The translations under genes and the position numbers were made by a program. DNA of 64,000 bases from Serpula lacrymans var. lacrymans S7.9 (taxonomy: Eukaryota; Basidiomycota; Agaricomycetes; Boletales; Serpulaceae), in assembly GCF_000218685.1 (NCBI RefSeq), contig NW_006763297.1, positions 1,206,249 to 1,270,248 on the forward strand. Reading direction: 5' to 3'. The notes under the pieces were generated by a model. That model saw only the letters and a program-made list of their open reading frames with translations, searched no databases and was not told the origin of the DNA. This document shows, one piece after another, positions 43,596-55,607 of the stretch; position 1 is the first letter of the stretch, and each line of letters starts with the position of its first letter.

Positions 43596-43677
43596 TATAG
43601 GTTTATTAGGTTATGAGCCCTGGTGCGCAAAAGCTATGCAGGAAATAATTCTTATTTGAAACGGCAATCTCGGAACC

Positions 43678-44373
43678 ATGACCACAGCACGCGATACATC
43701 TGCATGTCCAGTTCTCACTGGACCCAACAATTTTCAGATATGGAAACTCCGGATCATCTCAAAGCTACGTCGGGAAAAAGTTCTCTGGGTTGTTACTGGA
43801 GAGGAGCTTAAGCCTTCACCAGGAAAACCTACCTCCTTGGAGGATCCTGAGATCACCTGGATACTTAAGGATGAGAAGGCACATGGAATCATCCAGGACC
43901 ACATCTCTGATGCCCTCCTAATGAGGACTGGAGACCTCACCAGCTCCAAGGAGTTATTTGATAAACTTGTCTCACTCCATCAAACATCCAACATTGCCTC
44001 GGCCTTCTATTCATTCCAGCAACTCACCAAATTGTCCTGGAATGGGACATCACCTATCCAGGACCACATTGCAAAAATCCGGACAATTGATTCACACCTG
44101 TCCGGAATGAAACTAGGAGTTGATACCAAACTCATGGCTTTCGCTCTTCTCCAATCTCTCCCATGCACTCCTGAATGGCAAATATTTCAGTCATTAGTAA
44201 TCAACACGATTGAAGAAAATAAACTTACCTTTGATGCAGTTGAGATCCAGATCACTGCAGAAGTTGCACGACAGTCAGGGAAGGCCCCTGGAGGTTCTGA
44301 ATCAGCACTCAAATCCGAGGAAAAATGGTGTAACTTCCACAAAGCCAAATCACACAACACCTCGGAGTGTTGA
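43678..44373 (+). pseudogene. Copia Gag region
   Basis: Starts MTTARDTSACPVLTG with the copia gag pattern NFQIWKLRI and the following helical capsid (FDKLVSLHQTSNIASAFYSF). It ends at a TGA right after CNFHKAKSHNTSEC, a zinc-knuckle-like region with a Cys-to-His swap. The same frame continues into protease beyond the stop (44374-45267), so in copia style gag and pol were one frame. Confidence 0.82.
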
Positions 44374-47300
44374 ACACTTCAGTCAGCTGAAAAAGGTCAA
44401 AGGAAGAAGGGAAAGGAAAGACACAAGGATAAAGGAAAAGAGAAGGAAAAGGCAAATACAGCGGAGCAATCATCTGGATCTGACTCCGAGGAGGAACAAA
44501 GTCATATTGCATTGGAACATGTACATATTTCCAAGCCCCTTGCTAAACGCATTCAAGCTTACCTTGTGTCGGAACCCGATAAGACCAAAACAACAATTAT
44601 TATTGACTTCGGAGCAACATCCCACATGATCCCTCACCGCTCCTGGTTTGAGCCGGGAACATACCATGTTCTGCATCCTCCGAGGACAATCAGTTTTGGG
44701 GATGAATCCTCTGTAAATGCCATTGGCATTGGAACAGTAATCCTACAAGCAACTGTTGGCAAAAAGGACTACAATATTGCACTGTCAAATGTCTTACTTG
44801 TGCCAAACTTCACGTTAGCACTCATCTCTGTCCACAAATTGTCCAAAACGGGATTATCAACATTTTTTCCAGCAGGGTCAAATGCTTGTGAAGTTTGGAA
44901 AAAGGAGGAACTTATCCTCACTGCGTTACACAAGCGAGGACTTTATCACATCCAAGCAAAACCCGAAATCAACCCGGAGTCAGCTTTTGCAGCAGTAGAT
45001 GTAAATTTATTGCACAGGAGAATGGGACACATTGGAATGGACCGCTTGCAACGAATGGTTACAAAAGGACAGCTCCAGGACATAGACACCCTTACTGGAA
45101 CCCCGGAGTTTTGTGAACCTTGTGCTTTAGGAAAGATGAAGAAATTACCTTTCAAGTCCACTAGAGGAAACCGACCAAGCACCCCATACAAATTGTGCAC
45201 ACAGATGTTGGAGGACCAATCAAACCAACTTCCAGGGAGGGTTTTCGGTACTGGATTATCATTGTAGATGATTTCTCCAAATTTCCATGGATATATTTCC
45301 TAAAACATAAAAGTGAAGCACTGGAACGATACAAGCAATGGAAAGAAGATGTCCAAACATTCTTCCGGACTCATTTTGGAGAAGAAAACTTCACTCCACT
45401 GTACACAGAATTCCTCCGGAGCGATGGGGGAGGAGAATCTACTGGCAATGCATTCAAAAATCAACTCCGAGGAGATGGTGTCATCCAAGAAACTACAGCT
45501 GCAGATACTCCGGAACAAAATGGCATTGCAGAACGCATGAATCAGACATTGGCTACATTAGCAACCACTATGCTCCATGATTCCAAGCTCCCAAAGTCAT
45601 TTTGGGTAGATGCCATGCAAACAGCTGCATATATCACAGCACGCAGCCCAGCATCAGGACTCCATGGAAAGACCCCATATGAAATACTGTTTAAAAGTAG
45701 AGTTGATCCAACTTTGTTTCGCCCTTTTGGATGCCAAGCATATGCCTTGATTCTGAAAGACAAAAGGCAAGGGAAGTTTTACTCCAAGGGGCGCAAAGCC
45801 ATAATGATTGGCTACACACATGGAAAGCAAGCCTACAAACTCCTAGACACTGAAAAACGAACTGTGTTTTCCAGTCGGCATGTCATATTTAATGAATCCG
45901 GAAAGGTACAAAAGGACGACACTGCTCCCTGGAACACAGACACTAGCACAGATCAGTGGGAGGGACTCATTCCAGAGAATGCTCACTATCCAGACCAAAA
46001 TACATTGGAGGAGGATGATCCTGACCCTCGGATCCGAGATCCAAATGAATTGCAAATGGAACCACATCTCCAAGGAGACGTTCCACAAGCAATGGAACCA
46101 TATCAGCATGAAGATGTTCCGAGAGCAGTGGGGCAATACCTCCGTGGAGACGTTCTGAGAGCAGTGGGAGCACCTGATCAGCTAAGACACCCTCCACAAC
46201 AGTCTCTACAACCAAGACCTGAACACTGGCCATCTTCAGAACGGAAAGCCAAAGTAGAGTTACAGTCAGTGGGAGGACAGCCCCTCAACATACAGCCAGC
46301 TGATGTGGAAAAAGTCCGAATACAGCTAGACAGCCTGTCCATTGGATCAGCTTCTGGAAGGCATACAACACCTCCAAGGAGTCATCCAACGCCTCCGAGG
46401 AGTGATTCAACACCTTCAGGAGTGAGTGGGGCAACAAATACACAAATGTGTCTACTCCCTGGAGTACCTGCACAAGTTCCTAAAAGAGCAGTCATGCCTG
46501 CTGAAGTCCTAGGAGTACGCAGAAGCAGTCGCCAGACCCGTCCTGCAGACAAAAACCGAGATTATCAAAGGACTCTAGGTGAGGAACAGTCTCGAAAAGA
46601 GCAGCATTACAACTCCATGGAGAAACCTAACACTCCTGAGGTTCATGAAGAAACATCTGATACAGAGGAGACATTCTTTGCTGGAATAGCAAGTACCGGT
46701 CCATCTAACACAGACCTTCCAAGGACACTAAAGGAAGCCTTATCACGTCCGGATGGAGAATTATGGAAGTCTGCCTTGGAGGAGGAACTCCTAAGTCTCA
46801 ATACTAATGCAGTATATGATGGGACTAAAACCCATCACATCAAAACCTGTGTTCCGGATCAAGTTTGATCAAAACGGAAACATTGAGAGATACAAACTCC
46901 GGATTGTTGCACGAGGTTTTACTCAAAGGGAGGGGATTGATTACCAGGAGGTTTTTGCTCCAGTTGCAAACTTAGAGTCAATCCGAATTATTCTAGCCCT
47001 GGCAGCAAAGTACAACCTAGAACTTGATCAAATGGATGTATCCACAGCTTATCTCAATGGAGAACTTGAAGAAGAACTGTACATGCTTCCTCCAGGGGGT
47101 GTTCCTATCCAACCTGGATACTGCTGGAGATTGAAGAAATCCATCTACGGGTTAAAACAAACTGGTCGTACATGGAACAAAACTTTTGATTGCAAGCTCC
47201 AGGAGCTCGGTTTCACAAGACTAAATGCAGAAACATGTCTCTATGTATTCCGGGACAACAAACAAATATGCTTTGTTGTTGTCTATGTAGATGACCTCCT

Positions 47301-48296
47301 CCTAGGAGCTTCATCCCGAAAATTCATGGATATCACAAAAGCCAAACTCGAATCCATATTCAAAATGCAGGACCTTGGAGAAGCAAAATACATCCTCGGA
47401 ATAGAAATCCAACGTGATTGTTCAAAACAATATCCCTATTGCAATGCCAATACATTGACACAGTCCTGGAGCGTACTGGAATGAAGAACTGCAAACCAGT
47501 ATGGACACCAATGGCCCATAGATCAAAACTCCTTGCAAATGCTCCAGGGGAAGATATTGTGCAACACAAGATGCATATTAAAGGGCGTCAAGTGTCATAC
47601 CTCTCAATTGTAGGCTCCCTCATGTATGCCATGCTCGGAACCTGCCCAGACATTGCCTACGTCATTGGAATACTAAACAGGCATAGCTCAGCTCCAAGGA
47701 GCCATCACTGGGAAGCTGCAAAATGTGTTCTCCGATATCTGAAAGCAACCAGGGACATGGAACTACAATATGATGGCACAGATGTCTCCATGGACATGGA
47801 TTTCTATGGATATTCAGATGCAGATTGGTCTGGAGACCCAGACACATCTCGATCAACATCAGGGTTTGTCTTTATCACCATCCGAGGAGCAATCTCCTGG
47901 ACAAGCAAAAGACAAAGCATGGTAGCTTTATCCTCCACGGAGTCAGAGTACATTGGATTGAGCAATGCTGGACAACACCTTGCATGGCTTCGGACTTTTT
48001 TTGAAGAAATTGGACATGCTCAAAATGGACCTACAACATTGCACTGTGACAATCAAGCAGCTATCATTCTTACACGAGATCCACAGTTCCGTGCTCGCAC
48101 AAAACACATTCAACGGAAATATCATTTTATCCAAGATGACTTAGTATCAAAGGGAGAGGCAGTAATCAGATACATTCCTACAGGAGATATAGTTGCAGAC
48201 ATTCTCACTAAACCCCTCACTCATGAAAAACACTGGAAATTCTCTAAAGCTATGGGACTACGGTTGCACTCGAGTGGGAGTGACAAAACCGGATAA
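44374..48296 (+). pseudogene. Copia Pol region, frameshifted
   Basis: Protease: IIIDFGATSHM, where the family has Ser in the second position of the active-site triplet. A GAG pre-integrase zinc area (LLHRRMGHIGMDRLQ, FCEPCALGKMKKLPF) follows. Integrase: VHTD, LRSDGG and PEQNGIAER give Asp-Asp-Glu. Reverse transcriptase: FTQREGIDYQEVFAPVA and YVDDLLLG. RNase H: ADWSGDPDTSRSTSG, VALSSTESEYI. There are frameshifts near 45195, near 46810-46860 and near 47410-47480, so the reading frame is broken into four pieces. An old, inactive copy. Confidence 0.88.
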
Positions 48297-48512
48297 ACCC
48301 GGTCTCTGCTGAAGCAGCCATTGTTCTCCTAGGAGCACAATTGTACTCCTAGGAGTCATTATACTGTAGCGAGTAGCACCTCCGACTATAAGTAGTAGGG
48401 GGTTTAGTATAGGAATACCTCAGTTGTTTCTATAGCCTCTCGGGCAGCAGCTGAGGTATGTTACATTACATTTATTAGAGATCACCTTAAACTAACATCT
48501 ATTGTAGTTTCA
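48281..48512 (+). repeat. Copia 3' LTR
   Basis: Aligns with the 5' LTR from TGACAAAACCGG to TTGTAGTTTCA but lacks the extra CTCCATGGAG block. Several substitutions relative to the 5' LTR. Confidence 0.75.
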
Positions 48513-49379
48513 CTTAGGTAAATAGTAAAGTTGTTTCTATAGCCTCTTGGGCAGCGGCTGAGTTTCACTTAGTTTTATTAGTAAATTCGTAAAATACATC
48601 AACAATAACAGTGCAGTGCCGAGGAAGAATCTAGAGGGGTCAGAGTTAAACATAGCGGATTTCTTGTGCTTTGCGCAGCATGCACAATACAACATGACTG
48701 ATGGCCTAGTGTTTCTCTCTGACTTCCAAGGTTGGTTTGTTCCGCTGTCCAATTTAAATGTCTTATGTAGACCAATCAGGTGCGGGTGAGCTTTTGACAG
48801 ACTGCCAGGTTATCACAACACCGTAAGTTTTGCTGTTGATATTCAAACTCACTCATGTCATTGTGGTATTTTAGGGAGTATGCTAAAAGCTTCGGTGATG
48901 GCAACTGGACCCAGACGCTACATGACTTCCCTAAGAATCATATCTGCAACAACTACTGTTTGTCCTTGGGCCTAGTATCATTCTCACGCACTCCAGTATG
49001 TTCTTTACTTTTATTCTCACTTGTAACGTCTTCACTGACAGTTCTAGATGGACATGTCTATCTCAGTGTGCCAGTCTGATAACGCATAGAAGCCATTCAT
49101 TTCTTGACAGATACATATTTCTTTTTTCCTTGTACCAAGCAGCACTGTCCGTCATGATTATCTTGGAATAAATTGAACTTGTGGTACCCAATCACTTGCT
49201 CTCTGATCTCGATCCCATACGCAAGACTTATCTTTTATAATCAATTTTAATATTCAAGTCTATCAGCTAACTATTTACTACGGAGATTTAAAATAGCGAT
49301 GCCGAAGCTCGGAGTGATTAGAGTTTTCAACTGTAACCATCCGACCACTATAAGCACAGAGCTACCACGGTCGCATCAA
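48513..49379. other. Spacer with one coding-like relic
   Basis: After an LTR piece at 48530-48580 there is a short exon-like segment at 48876-48992 reading YAKSFGDGNWTQTLHDFPKN and CNNYCLSLG, bounded by TTTTAG before and GTATGT after. I do not recognise its family and cannot find neighbouring exons with certainty. No gene is called. Confidence 0.35.
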
Positions 49380-49729
49380 TTTGTTGATGGTTGGTCACAT
49401 TATCACAGGAGGCAAACCATACCATATGGATTATATGGAGTTCTCTGAAAACCCCCCACCGCGCTTGCTCTCAGTCAGGCTCACCGTGACACCGGCCCCG
49501 AAAGCTAATCCGGCCTCTAATAAATCTTCCGGAGCAAACCAACCAACTTCCGCGACACGCATTTGCGATAACGATAACAAGGTAGATTGCAAGTGCATAC
49601 ATCATACATTGATACATACAGTCAACGAATACATGAACCTCGTTGGGAATAACCTCTTTCAGGTTATCCCAACTGCCACCAATAACAAAAGCTCCCATTA
49701 ATACAAGGAAGACATAATTTGCAAGTAGC
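49380..49729 (-). repeat. AAD-D 3' flank, duplicated segment
   Basis: Matches, on the minus strand, 28295-27930 downstream of AAD-C (landmarks CTCTAATAAATC and GGTTATCCCAACTGCC on plus). Ends near GGTCACATTATCACAGGAGGC. Confidence 0.7.
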
Positions 49730-51252
49730 TTATTCTTTCTCAGGACGAATGGCCTGGCACAAAGGTTGTTTCTCCAAGTACGCAGCTGATAATAAGAGAT
49801 AGTTGTGCCGAGTATCGTCTCCCTGGGTAAAGAAGGGAATGAGAAACGGTATTCATTGCACAACTAAAGCAGACCACTCACGATCATGGCATGAGGGAAG
49901 CCAGGATTGAATGGAAGGATACTTTCCAAGTAAGCAATCTGCTCAGATGAAAGTGAAATCTCAAGTGCCTCGATATTTGCTTCGAGTTGCTCGACCTTTC
50001 TTCCGCCAATGATTGGGAAAACGTAAGGCGTCTTTTGCATAACATATGCGATAGCAACTGTAGTAATCACAGTGCAGGTGGGTCAACGTTTGGTGCTGCG
50101 TCCAAGAAAAAACACAGGCCTACTTACCGGCAGTGATATGCTTCGCACCGACTTCCTGAGCCACTTTTTCCAAAGCTTTTGACATTTTCTTCTCATCTTC
50201 ATTGCGCTCCCAGTTCGGGTTGGCGATTGTGCGACCCTTTTCACCAGTTTGTCGGCGACGTTCTTCCTCTTCATCGGTTCGGAATTTACCTCCAGCAATA
50301 ACGTTCCATGGAGCCAAAGCAAGGCCTGTCCGTGAGAAAAGGGAGGAAAGTGTTAGATGATAATGACAAGGATAGCAAAGTTGCCTTTCGAAGTACTTGC
50401 CTTCAGAGCGGGCCATAGGGATGATGTCGCGCTCGAAGGATCGTTCCATAACATTCCACGCACCCTGGTAGATCACGAAGGGTGACTTCCCGTGATCGCG
50501 AGCATACTGATTGGCTTTGGATACTATCCAGGCTGGAGTGTCGGAGATGCCCTGTCGTAATAGGCACATGTTAGCGCATGTAATGTCAAACAAAGACATT
50601 CACTGCATACAAGGTATAGCACTTTCCCTTGCTGTACAAAAGTGTGAAGGCCGTCCATTACCTCTTCCACTGAGGTGTCATAATCCCACCAATGGACATA
50701 GAGAATATCGATATAGGAAGTCCTAAGCTTCTTCAAGCTAGCCTCGACACTGATATGCATTGCCTTGAAGCTATTTCCCGCGTACATGGCGTGTTGCTTG
50801 ATGTTACTGTTTCCACGTTGAAAGTTTGTGGTATACTTAGATGCAGACGTGAGTTAATGGATAATGAATGTTAAATAGTGCATTACTTTTGTTGCGATAA
50901 CGAGTTGGTCACGTATTCCGCGCTGTTCTGCCCATTCTCCAATGAACTCTTCGGAGCTTTGGTCTTGGCTGTAGGAATGAATAAACATCCAGAGTGAAGC
51001 AAGTTGAAGTAACAATACTTACTAGTTGTTAGCCGTGTCAATGAAATTGCCTCCGGCGTCGTAGAAAGCATCCAGGAGCTTGAATGAAGATTCCTTATTC
51101 ATGCTCCCCATACCAAGTTTCTCCCACTTGTCACCGATGCTCATGCCACCGAGCTGCAGAGGAGAAACATGCACACTTGCTAGTGGAGACAAGGCACGAT
51201 AGCGAGCGAGCCTGTTGGCTGGTTTAGCCTTGGGGACCCAAAATGTAGACAT
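49730..51252 (-). CDS. AAD-D: aryl-alcohol dehydrogenase-type aldo-keto reductase
   Basis: Fourth family member. Exons: 51252-51023, 50968-50887, 50835-50611, 50551-50401, 50325-50128, 50057-49882, 49822-49730; 384 aa, stop TAA (the other copies use TGA). Tetrad Asp72, Tyr77, Lys104, His152 intact. Starts [15 protein letters not shown]; substitutions relative to B/C include GGM for GAM near residue 36 and SSEQ for SPDQ in exon 6. The GC donor of intron 4 (50400-50399) is conserved. Frame intact, so all four copies could be active. Confidence 0.93.
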
Positions 51253-52100
51253 TGTTCAGTGATTTAGTAGACAGAGGTGATTTTGTTTGAAAATCTATCA
51301 TGCCTCGTTAAATGTCCTTTTATACCCCCTCGAATGTCTTTAGTGCCCCCTTGATTGACGAGCCGTTCGAACTTGACTGACGCGTCGAACGGCCATCTAT
51401 GTCCACGTAAAGAAAAGAACTAACCGGCAGTATGTCGAACCCTTTGAAATCAACTCACTTTCTAAGCGTTGTAGTCAGCTTCGAGTCACTCCAAAAGCAC
51501 CGGTACCGAACTCGAGTTAGTATGTTACTGATAGAAAAACTCACTGATTGTATCTCACATTATTATTGCGCCCTTATTTTCTTTTGCTTTCCGGATGTTG
51601 TCCACAGCAGAGTCTACATGAATGGTTGTGAACGTGCATTTTGTTTCCACAAGTGAAATGCTGCAACCAACGACTCTATGCGGAATATTGGATGACCAGT
51701 CTTTAGGGACTGTCTCTGTCATCATGTATCTTAGAAACGTGCTTTCTGGGAACGCCCAGCGTCATATCACATTACTCACCTCACTTCATCTATGCTGTCT
51801 CTGGCCCGGTCGGACGCTGTTATCATTGCAAGAAGCATTCTCAGGTGTGTGGCTAGATCCCAACGTATAACAGTCACTTTGACAATGAGAAACCTTTAGT
51901 AATTGTCCGGTTTTTTTGAAAGTGTCAGAGTCATGTGATATAGATAAAATAAGCTAGTACTACCTGGAGAACCTTGACGGAAATGCCTTATCTGCGCTCG
52001 TTTGAGATGACAATTTCCCGCCAACGCCAGGAAAGCTGAGTGCTGCAGATTCGCATTGTCCAGAATGTACCCTATGACGGCAAGGCATGAGTCATTTGAG
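51253..52100 (-). repeat. AAD-D upstream duplicated promoter segment
   Basis: Inverted counterpart of 15760-16666. Contains the TATA box CCTTTTATACCCCC on the plus strand near 51308-51320, the TTCGAAC block near 51365 and the GACGGCAAGGCATGAGTC landmark near 52077. Confidence 0.75.
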
Positions 52101-52129
52101 AAGAAAACAAATACTAGATAGGACGCGAT

Positions 52130-52330
52130 GAGTTCACCAATTGGACACCAGGAAGATCTGGGTCAGTCACGGTGGTGCAAGGATTACTCATTAAGTATGA
52201 CATCTCTTCTGGAAGATAACTGAGCGAATCTCTCCTTCAAACCACCAAGTACTCACCTTACCTCTTCAATACGCATTTGGACTGGGCTTATAGCACTGTT
52301 AGCTTCTGATGCCGTCAAGAAAGACCTGTG
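52130..52330 (-). pseudogene. Relic of acyl-CoA dehydrogenase exons 1-2 (D unit)
   Basis: On the minus strand an ATG-bearing stretch reads MRIEE followed at once by GTAAGGTGAGTACTTGG, where the intact gene at 27835 reads MGVEEGFQP and then GTAAGGCGAATACTTGG. Next comes CACCACCGTGACTGACCC and CTTCCTGGTGTCC, similar to exon 2. Frames are broken. It lies directly between the AAD-D promoter and the hAT-bearing interval, as its partner does at 15560-15740. Confidence 0.65.
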
Positions 52331-52651
52331 AATATCCCAGCCAAGAGACTTGAAACTAACGGCTTGAAATTTGGTGACAAGATTACGGAGACAAAGCAAC
52401 ACGACAGTGTACAACTTGAATATGATTATATGGAATTTCAGAAACCCACATTTACCGAGAGTGACGCGTACTGACGGCCACGCGCATATGTCCGACTTGG
52501 AGGCTGATCTGAGCTGCAAACCAATCGATACCACCGCTGCGACCGTATCCTCAGCCTGAGTGACAGTGGGTTCCAGGTCAGTTCATTTGAACAAGACATA
52601 GCCCATTTAGGATTTTCTTCTACGAAATACACAACTTGAAACGCTTTTAAC

Positions 52652-54933
52652 TAGGGTGTAGCACGGGTGTACCCGTACGTCAGAAAATCAACACCGTACC
52701 CGTACCCGCCAACACCGCACCCTTCAAGGGTACGGGTACGGTAATACCGTTAGGACCCGCGGTATACTAGGGTATCCACGGTAGTGCAAATACCCGCGGG
52801 CTGAGGAACCAGAAAACGTTGAGATGAGCTGAAGCAATACAAATTTGAGAGTATCTACTGTACATCAATAGCCTCTGTCGTATCTAGCTTACGCTTTCCT
52901 AACTGTTTAATGATTTTCACAAGATCTGCACTCGAAATGAGCTCACATCGGAGCCATGAGCCCAGACAGAGAAAGGCTCGAGTTGAGGAAGGAGATAAGC
53001 GATTACGAGTAAAGTGAAGCAGCTGCCAGCCTTGGGAGAAAATCCGCTCTACAGCAGTTGAGGTTGCTAGAATGTTGCTCAGCATGAACAAGTATATCAT
53101 GCACTTGAGGCTTACCAGGAATGCTAAGGTAGTTGAGTGCCATCCTATGCAAGTTCGGATAAGAGTGTTGATTATTCACCCACCACTTTAGCGGGTCCTT
53201 CGTCTTTTCAACAGGCTGGCATAGATATTCTTGAAGCTCGTCCAAGGACACACGCAGAGCTGGAGGGTATGATTGAAACATCTAACACGGTTAAAGGTGC
53301 TGAAGGAATTGTTTAGCTTTGAGAGTTTAGCTGTTTGTGTATCATTTGATGTCGCATTGTCCATGGTAACAACAAGCACCTTGATCCCTTATCAGCTGCT
53401 GATTGAAACAAGGGAGAACAAGGGACGATATTGTAAGAACCTTTTGCTCAAGACCGAAACGCTCAAGCATTTCCTGAAATGCTTTCGCCATAGTCTTTCC
53501 AGTGTGGGACTAAAATACACTCAATTAGATATGATTTATACCAACGTCGCAAACCCGGCATACCTTTGCTACTTCAATAATGTCAAGTAAGAAGCAAATC
53601 ATCTGGCCATTGTACTCCAGATGAACGGTCCAAGCAATAAAAGCATGGTGATTCGGAGATGTCCATGCGTCTGTTGCAAAATGAAGGTGGCCAGGATGTT
53701 CCTGCAAAGGCAAGTCAATATTTGAGCGGCCACTGTCCTGAAGACATGAGAGACCTACTTGCAAAAGATTACCTATCTGCTCTTGGCATTTTTCAAATGA
53801 TGCTTGTATATCACGTGAGATAGTAAAATGGGATGGCAGTTCAATATTTGGTCGCCCTGCAGATAAGAGCTCACGTAGAGCTCGATCATTGATGATGCGT
53901 GTGGGACGATTACTTTCTGTTATCCACTGCACAAGGTTTGCACTAATCGAGACATGACAGTAGCACTAGTTGATGGGGGAATGTAAGCTCACCGAACATC
54001 AGTGTTAGTGTGTGCTCTATGCGTATATTGTACTGGCTGTTGTCCTTTGCATGCAAATGCTGAGAAAATTGAGCCACTAGGAGGGTTTGCCTTCTGGCCA
54101 CCGAAGACAGCATCAACTGTCTCTTGACCCCAACAGCCAATGGCATGATGCTTCAAGTTAGCGGTAGAAGCCTTATCCTTTGAGTCTTGGTAGCGACGAA
54201 CACCACCTGCACTTGTTTTACACTTGCGAGCGCCAGGTTTTTTCGAGGGCCTCTACAGTATGAATTAGTGCTGTGCTCTCTGCTGCTGTCAAAACTCACC
54301 TAGTTGTACGACATGATCAGGTTTGGTAGCAGCTATTAGGGCATCTCCTTGAGGTTGGACTGAATCATCAATGCAGATTGGGCTGGCAGAGCGAGTTGAC
54401 TCGGAAGGTTTAGAAAGTGAAGTTTTCACCTTTTTGAGTGGCCGAATCAGAAGTGTGATACTTTTTTTGACTGCAGTGTTTGCAGACTGTACGGAGGATG
54501 TAATATTTGAATGAAGACTAGAGGACTCAGATGTTGGATGGGACTTGGTTGAAGAGCCGTCACCAGCACCAGTACTGGTTGAAACTGTCAACATGTGGAA
54601 TGCGTGTTAAATTTCAACTTCAGTCCAGCATTTATACGCACCTTATGCCAAGGTTTTCATCAACATTGTCTTGATGCTTCCTTTTACCGTAAAAGAGCAG
54701 CAAGGAAACTCTTCTTTTCTTTTAGATGAACATTGATGTCAGTGTTCCCATTTTTGAGCGTTGATTGGTACAAGACAGAAGCAAGAGGCAGGCGAAATCC
54801 GAATATCACAGCCACCCGTATCAAACCCGTATACCACACAAACGGGTACGGTGTTGCTGAGGGTATAGATTTTGAACACCGTACCCGTACCCCCCTAAAC
54901 CCGCGGTGTGACCCATACCCGTGCTACACCCTA
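52652..54933 (-). mobile_element. hAT DNA transposon, 2.28 kb
   Basis: Terminal inverted repeats TAGGGTGTAGCACGGGT (17 bp, perfect) and 8-bp direct repeats CTTTTAAC at 52644-52651 and 54934-54941, the hallmark target duplication of hAT elements. Both ends carry subterminal repeats of CGGGTACGGGTAC type. Inside is a minus-strand transposase with a deletion. The paralogous interval near 15205-15235 lacks the element and shows one copy of the target region, confirming the insertion. Confidence 0.93.
52855..54594 (-). pseudogene. hAT transposase, internally deleted
   Basis: Multi-exon transposase. N-terminus MLTVSTSTGAG with a Ser-rich lead, then a BED-type region (ARKCKTSAGGVRRY, STANLKHHAIGCW). 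Then QWITESNRPTRIINDRALR and LPSHFTISRDI, the catalytic-side DAWTSPNHHAFIAWTVH, and VVTMDNATSND. After CFNHTLQLC the frame jumps directly into the C-terminal part LDELQEYL and KDPLKWWVNN, then TAVERIFSQGWQLLHFTRN, the hAT dimerisation region. The middle, normally 150 or more residues, is missing and the joint near 53235-53245 is out of frame. Presumably the element depends on another transposase. Confidence 0.85.
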
Positions 54934-55607
54934 CTTTTAACCAACAATAATGGACGGCCCAGTGACTCGGATGGTCCGCACTCAAACCGGTACTGCTAGT
55001 AGAGATGAAGCGTCGATGTAGCTCAGCTAGTTCGTATCCCTCTTCGTATTTTCAAGTCGCATTTTGCCTAATGTCCAGTCTTTTCCTGTACTCGATTTTG
55101 TCTATATGGATTCCTTCCTTCCTTATCCAGAAGCTAGAAAGTTTACTTCATCTCTGCCAGCCTTGAAAGTCAAGAAGAGCATGTATTCGTAATGTAAGTC
55201 AGAGGTAGTGGACCCGCTTTGTTTACAAGCACAAATTCAGATGCAAGCTAGGACCATCGCTAACAATATCTAGGCGCCACGATATCAAGCAGCTCCATAG
55301 CGTCTAGTTATCAGACACAGAAACTTGTTTCCATGTAGACATCACGATCACCTTGTGCAGCCCACGTGTGTGTTCGCTATTACTATCTATTGTTTTTTGT
55401 TCATCTCATGTACTTGCACGAATGTGGGGACCAAAGCGCACCTTGTGTGCTTCGCGCAGACGCCAAAGCGACCACACAACAATGCTATAAATGACGGAAA
55501 AATCCACTACCAAACTATAGTCAAGCTACGCGTTTCCTTCTTCACTACCAAGTTTTCTAGCACCGAATTTACATCCTCGGAGCCGACTGCATTGTGATAG
55601 CCTCACC

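Larger units (their letters stand above)
43322..48512 (+). mobile_element. Ty1/copia retrotransposon, degenerate
   Basis: LTRs at about 43322-43595 and 48281-48512 start TGACAAA and CCGGATAAACCCGGTCTC. Between them lie gag, protease, integrase, reverse transcriptase and RNase H in copia order. The 5' LTR is followed by GGTTATGAGCCCTGGTGCG, the usual place and style of a copia primer site, and GAGTGGGAG precedes the 3' LTR as the polypurine tract. I could not find a clear target duplication; LTR ends are approximate. The 5' LTR has about 42 extra bases (CTCCATGGAG repeats). A partial extra LTR piece lies at about 48530-48580. Confidence 0.88.

Noticed and set aside
45880..46460. Several antisense open frames over the copia integrase/RT linker
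   Set aside because: Shadows of the repetitive, Pro/Gln-rich linker; no start context or domain.
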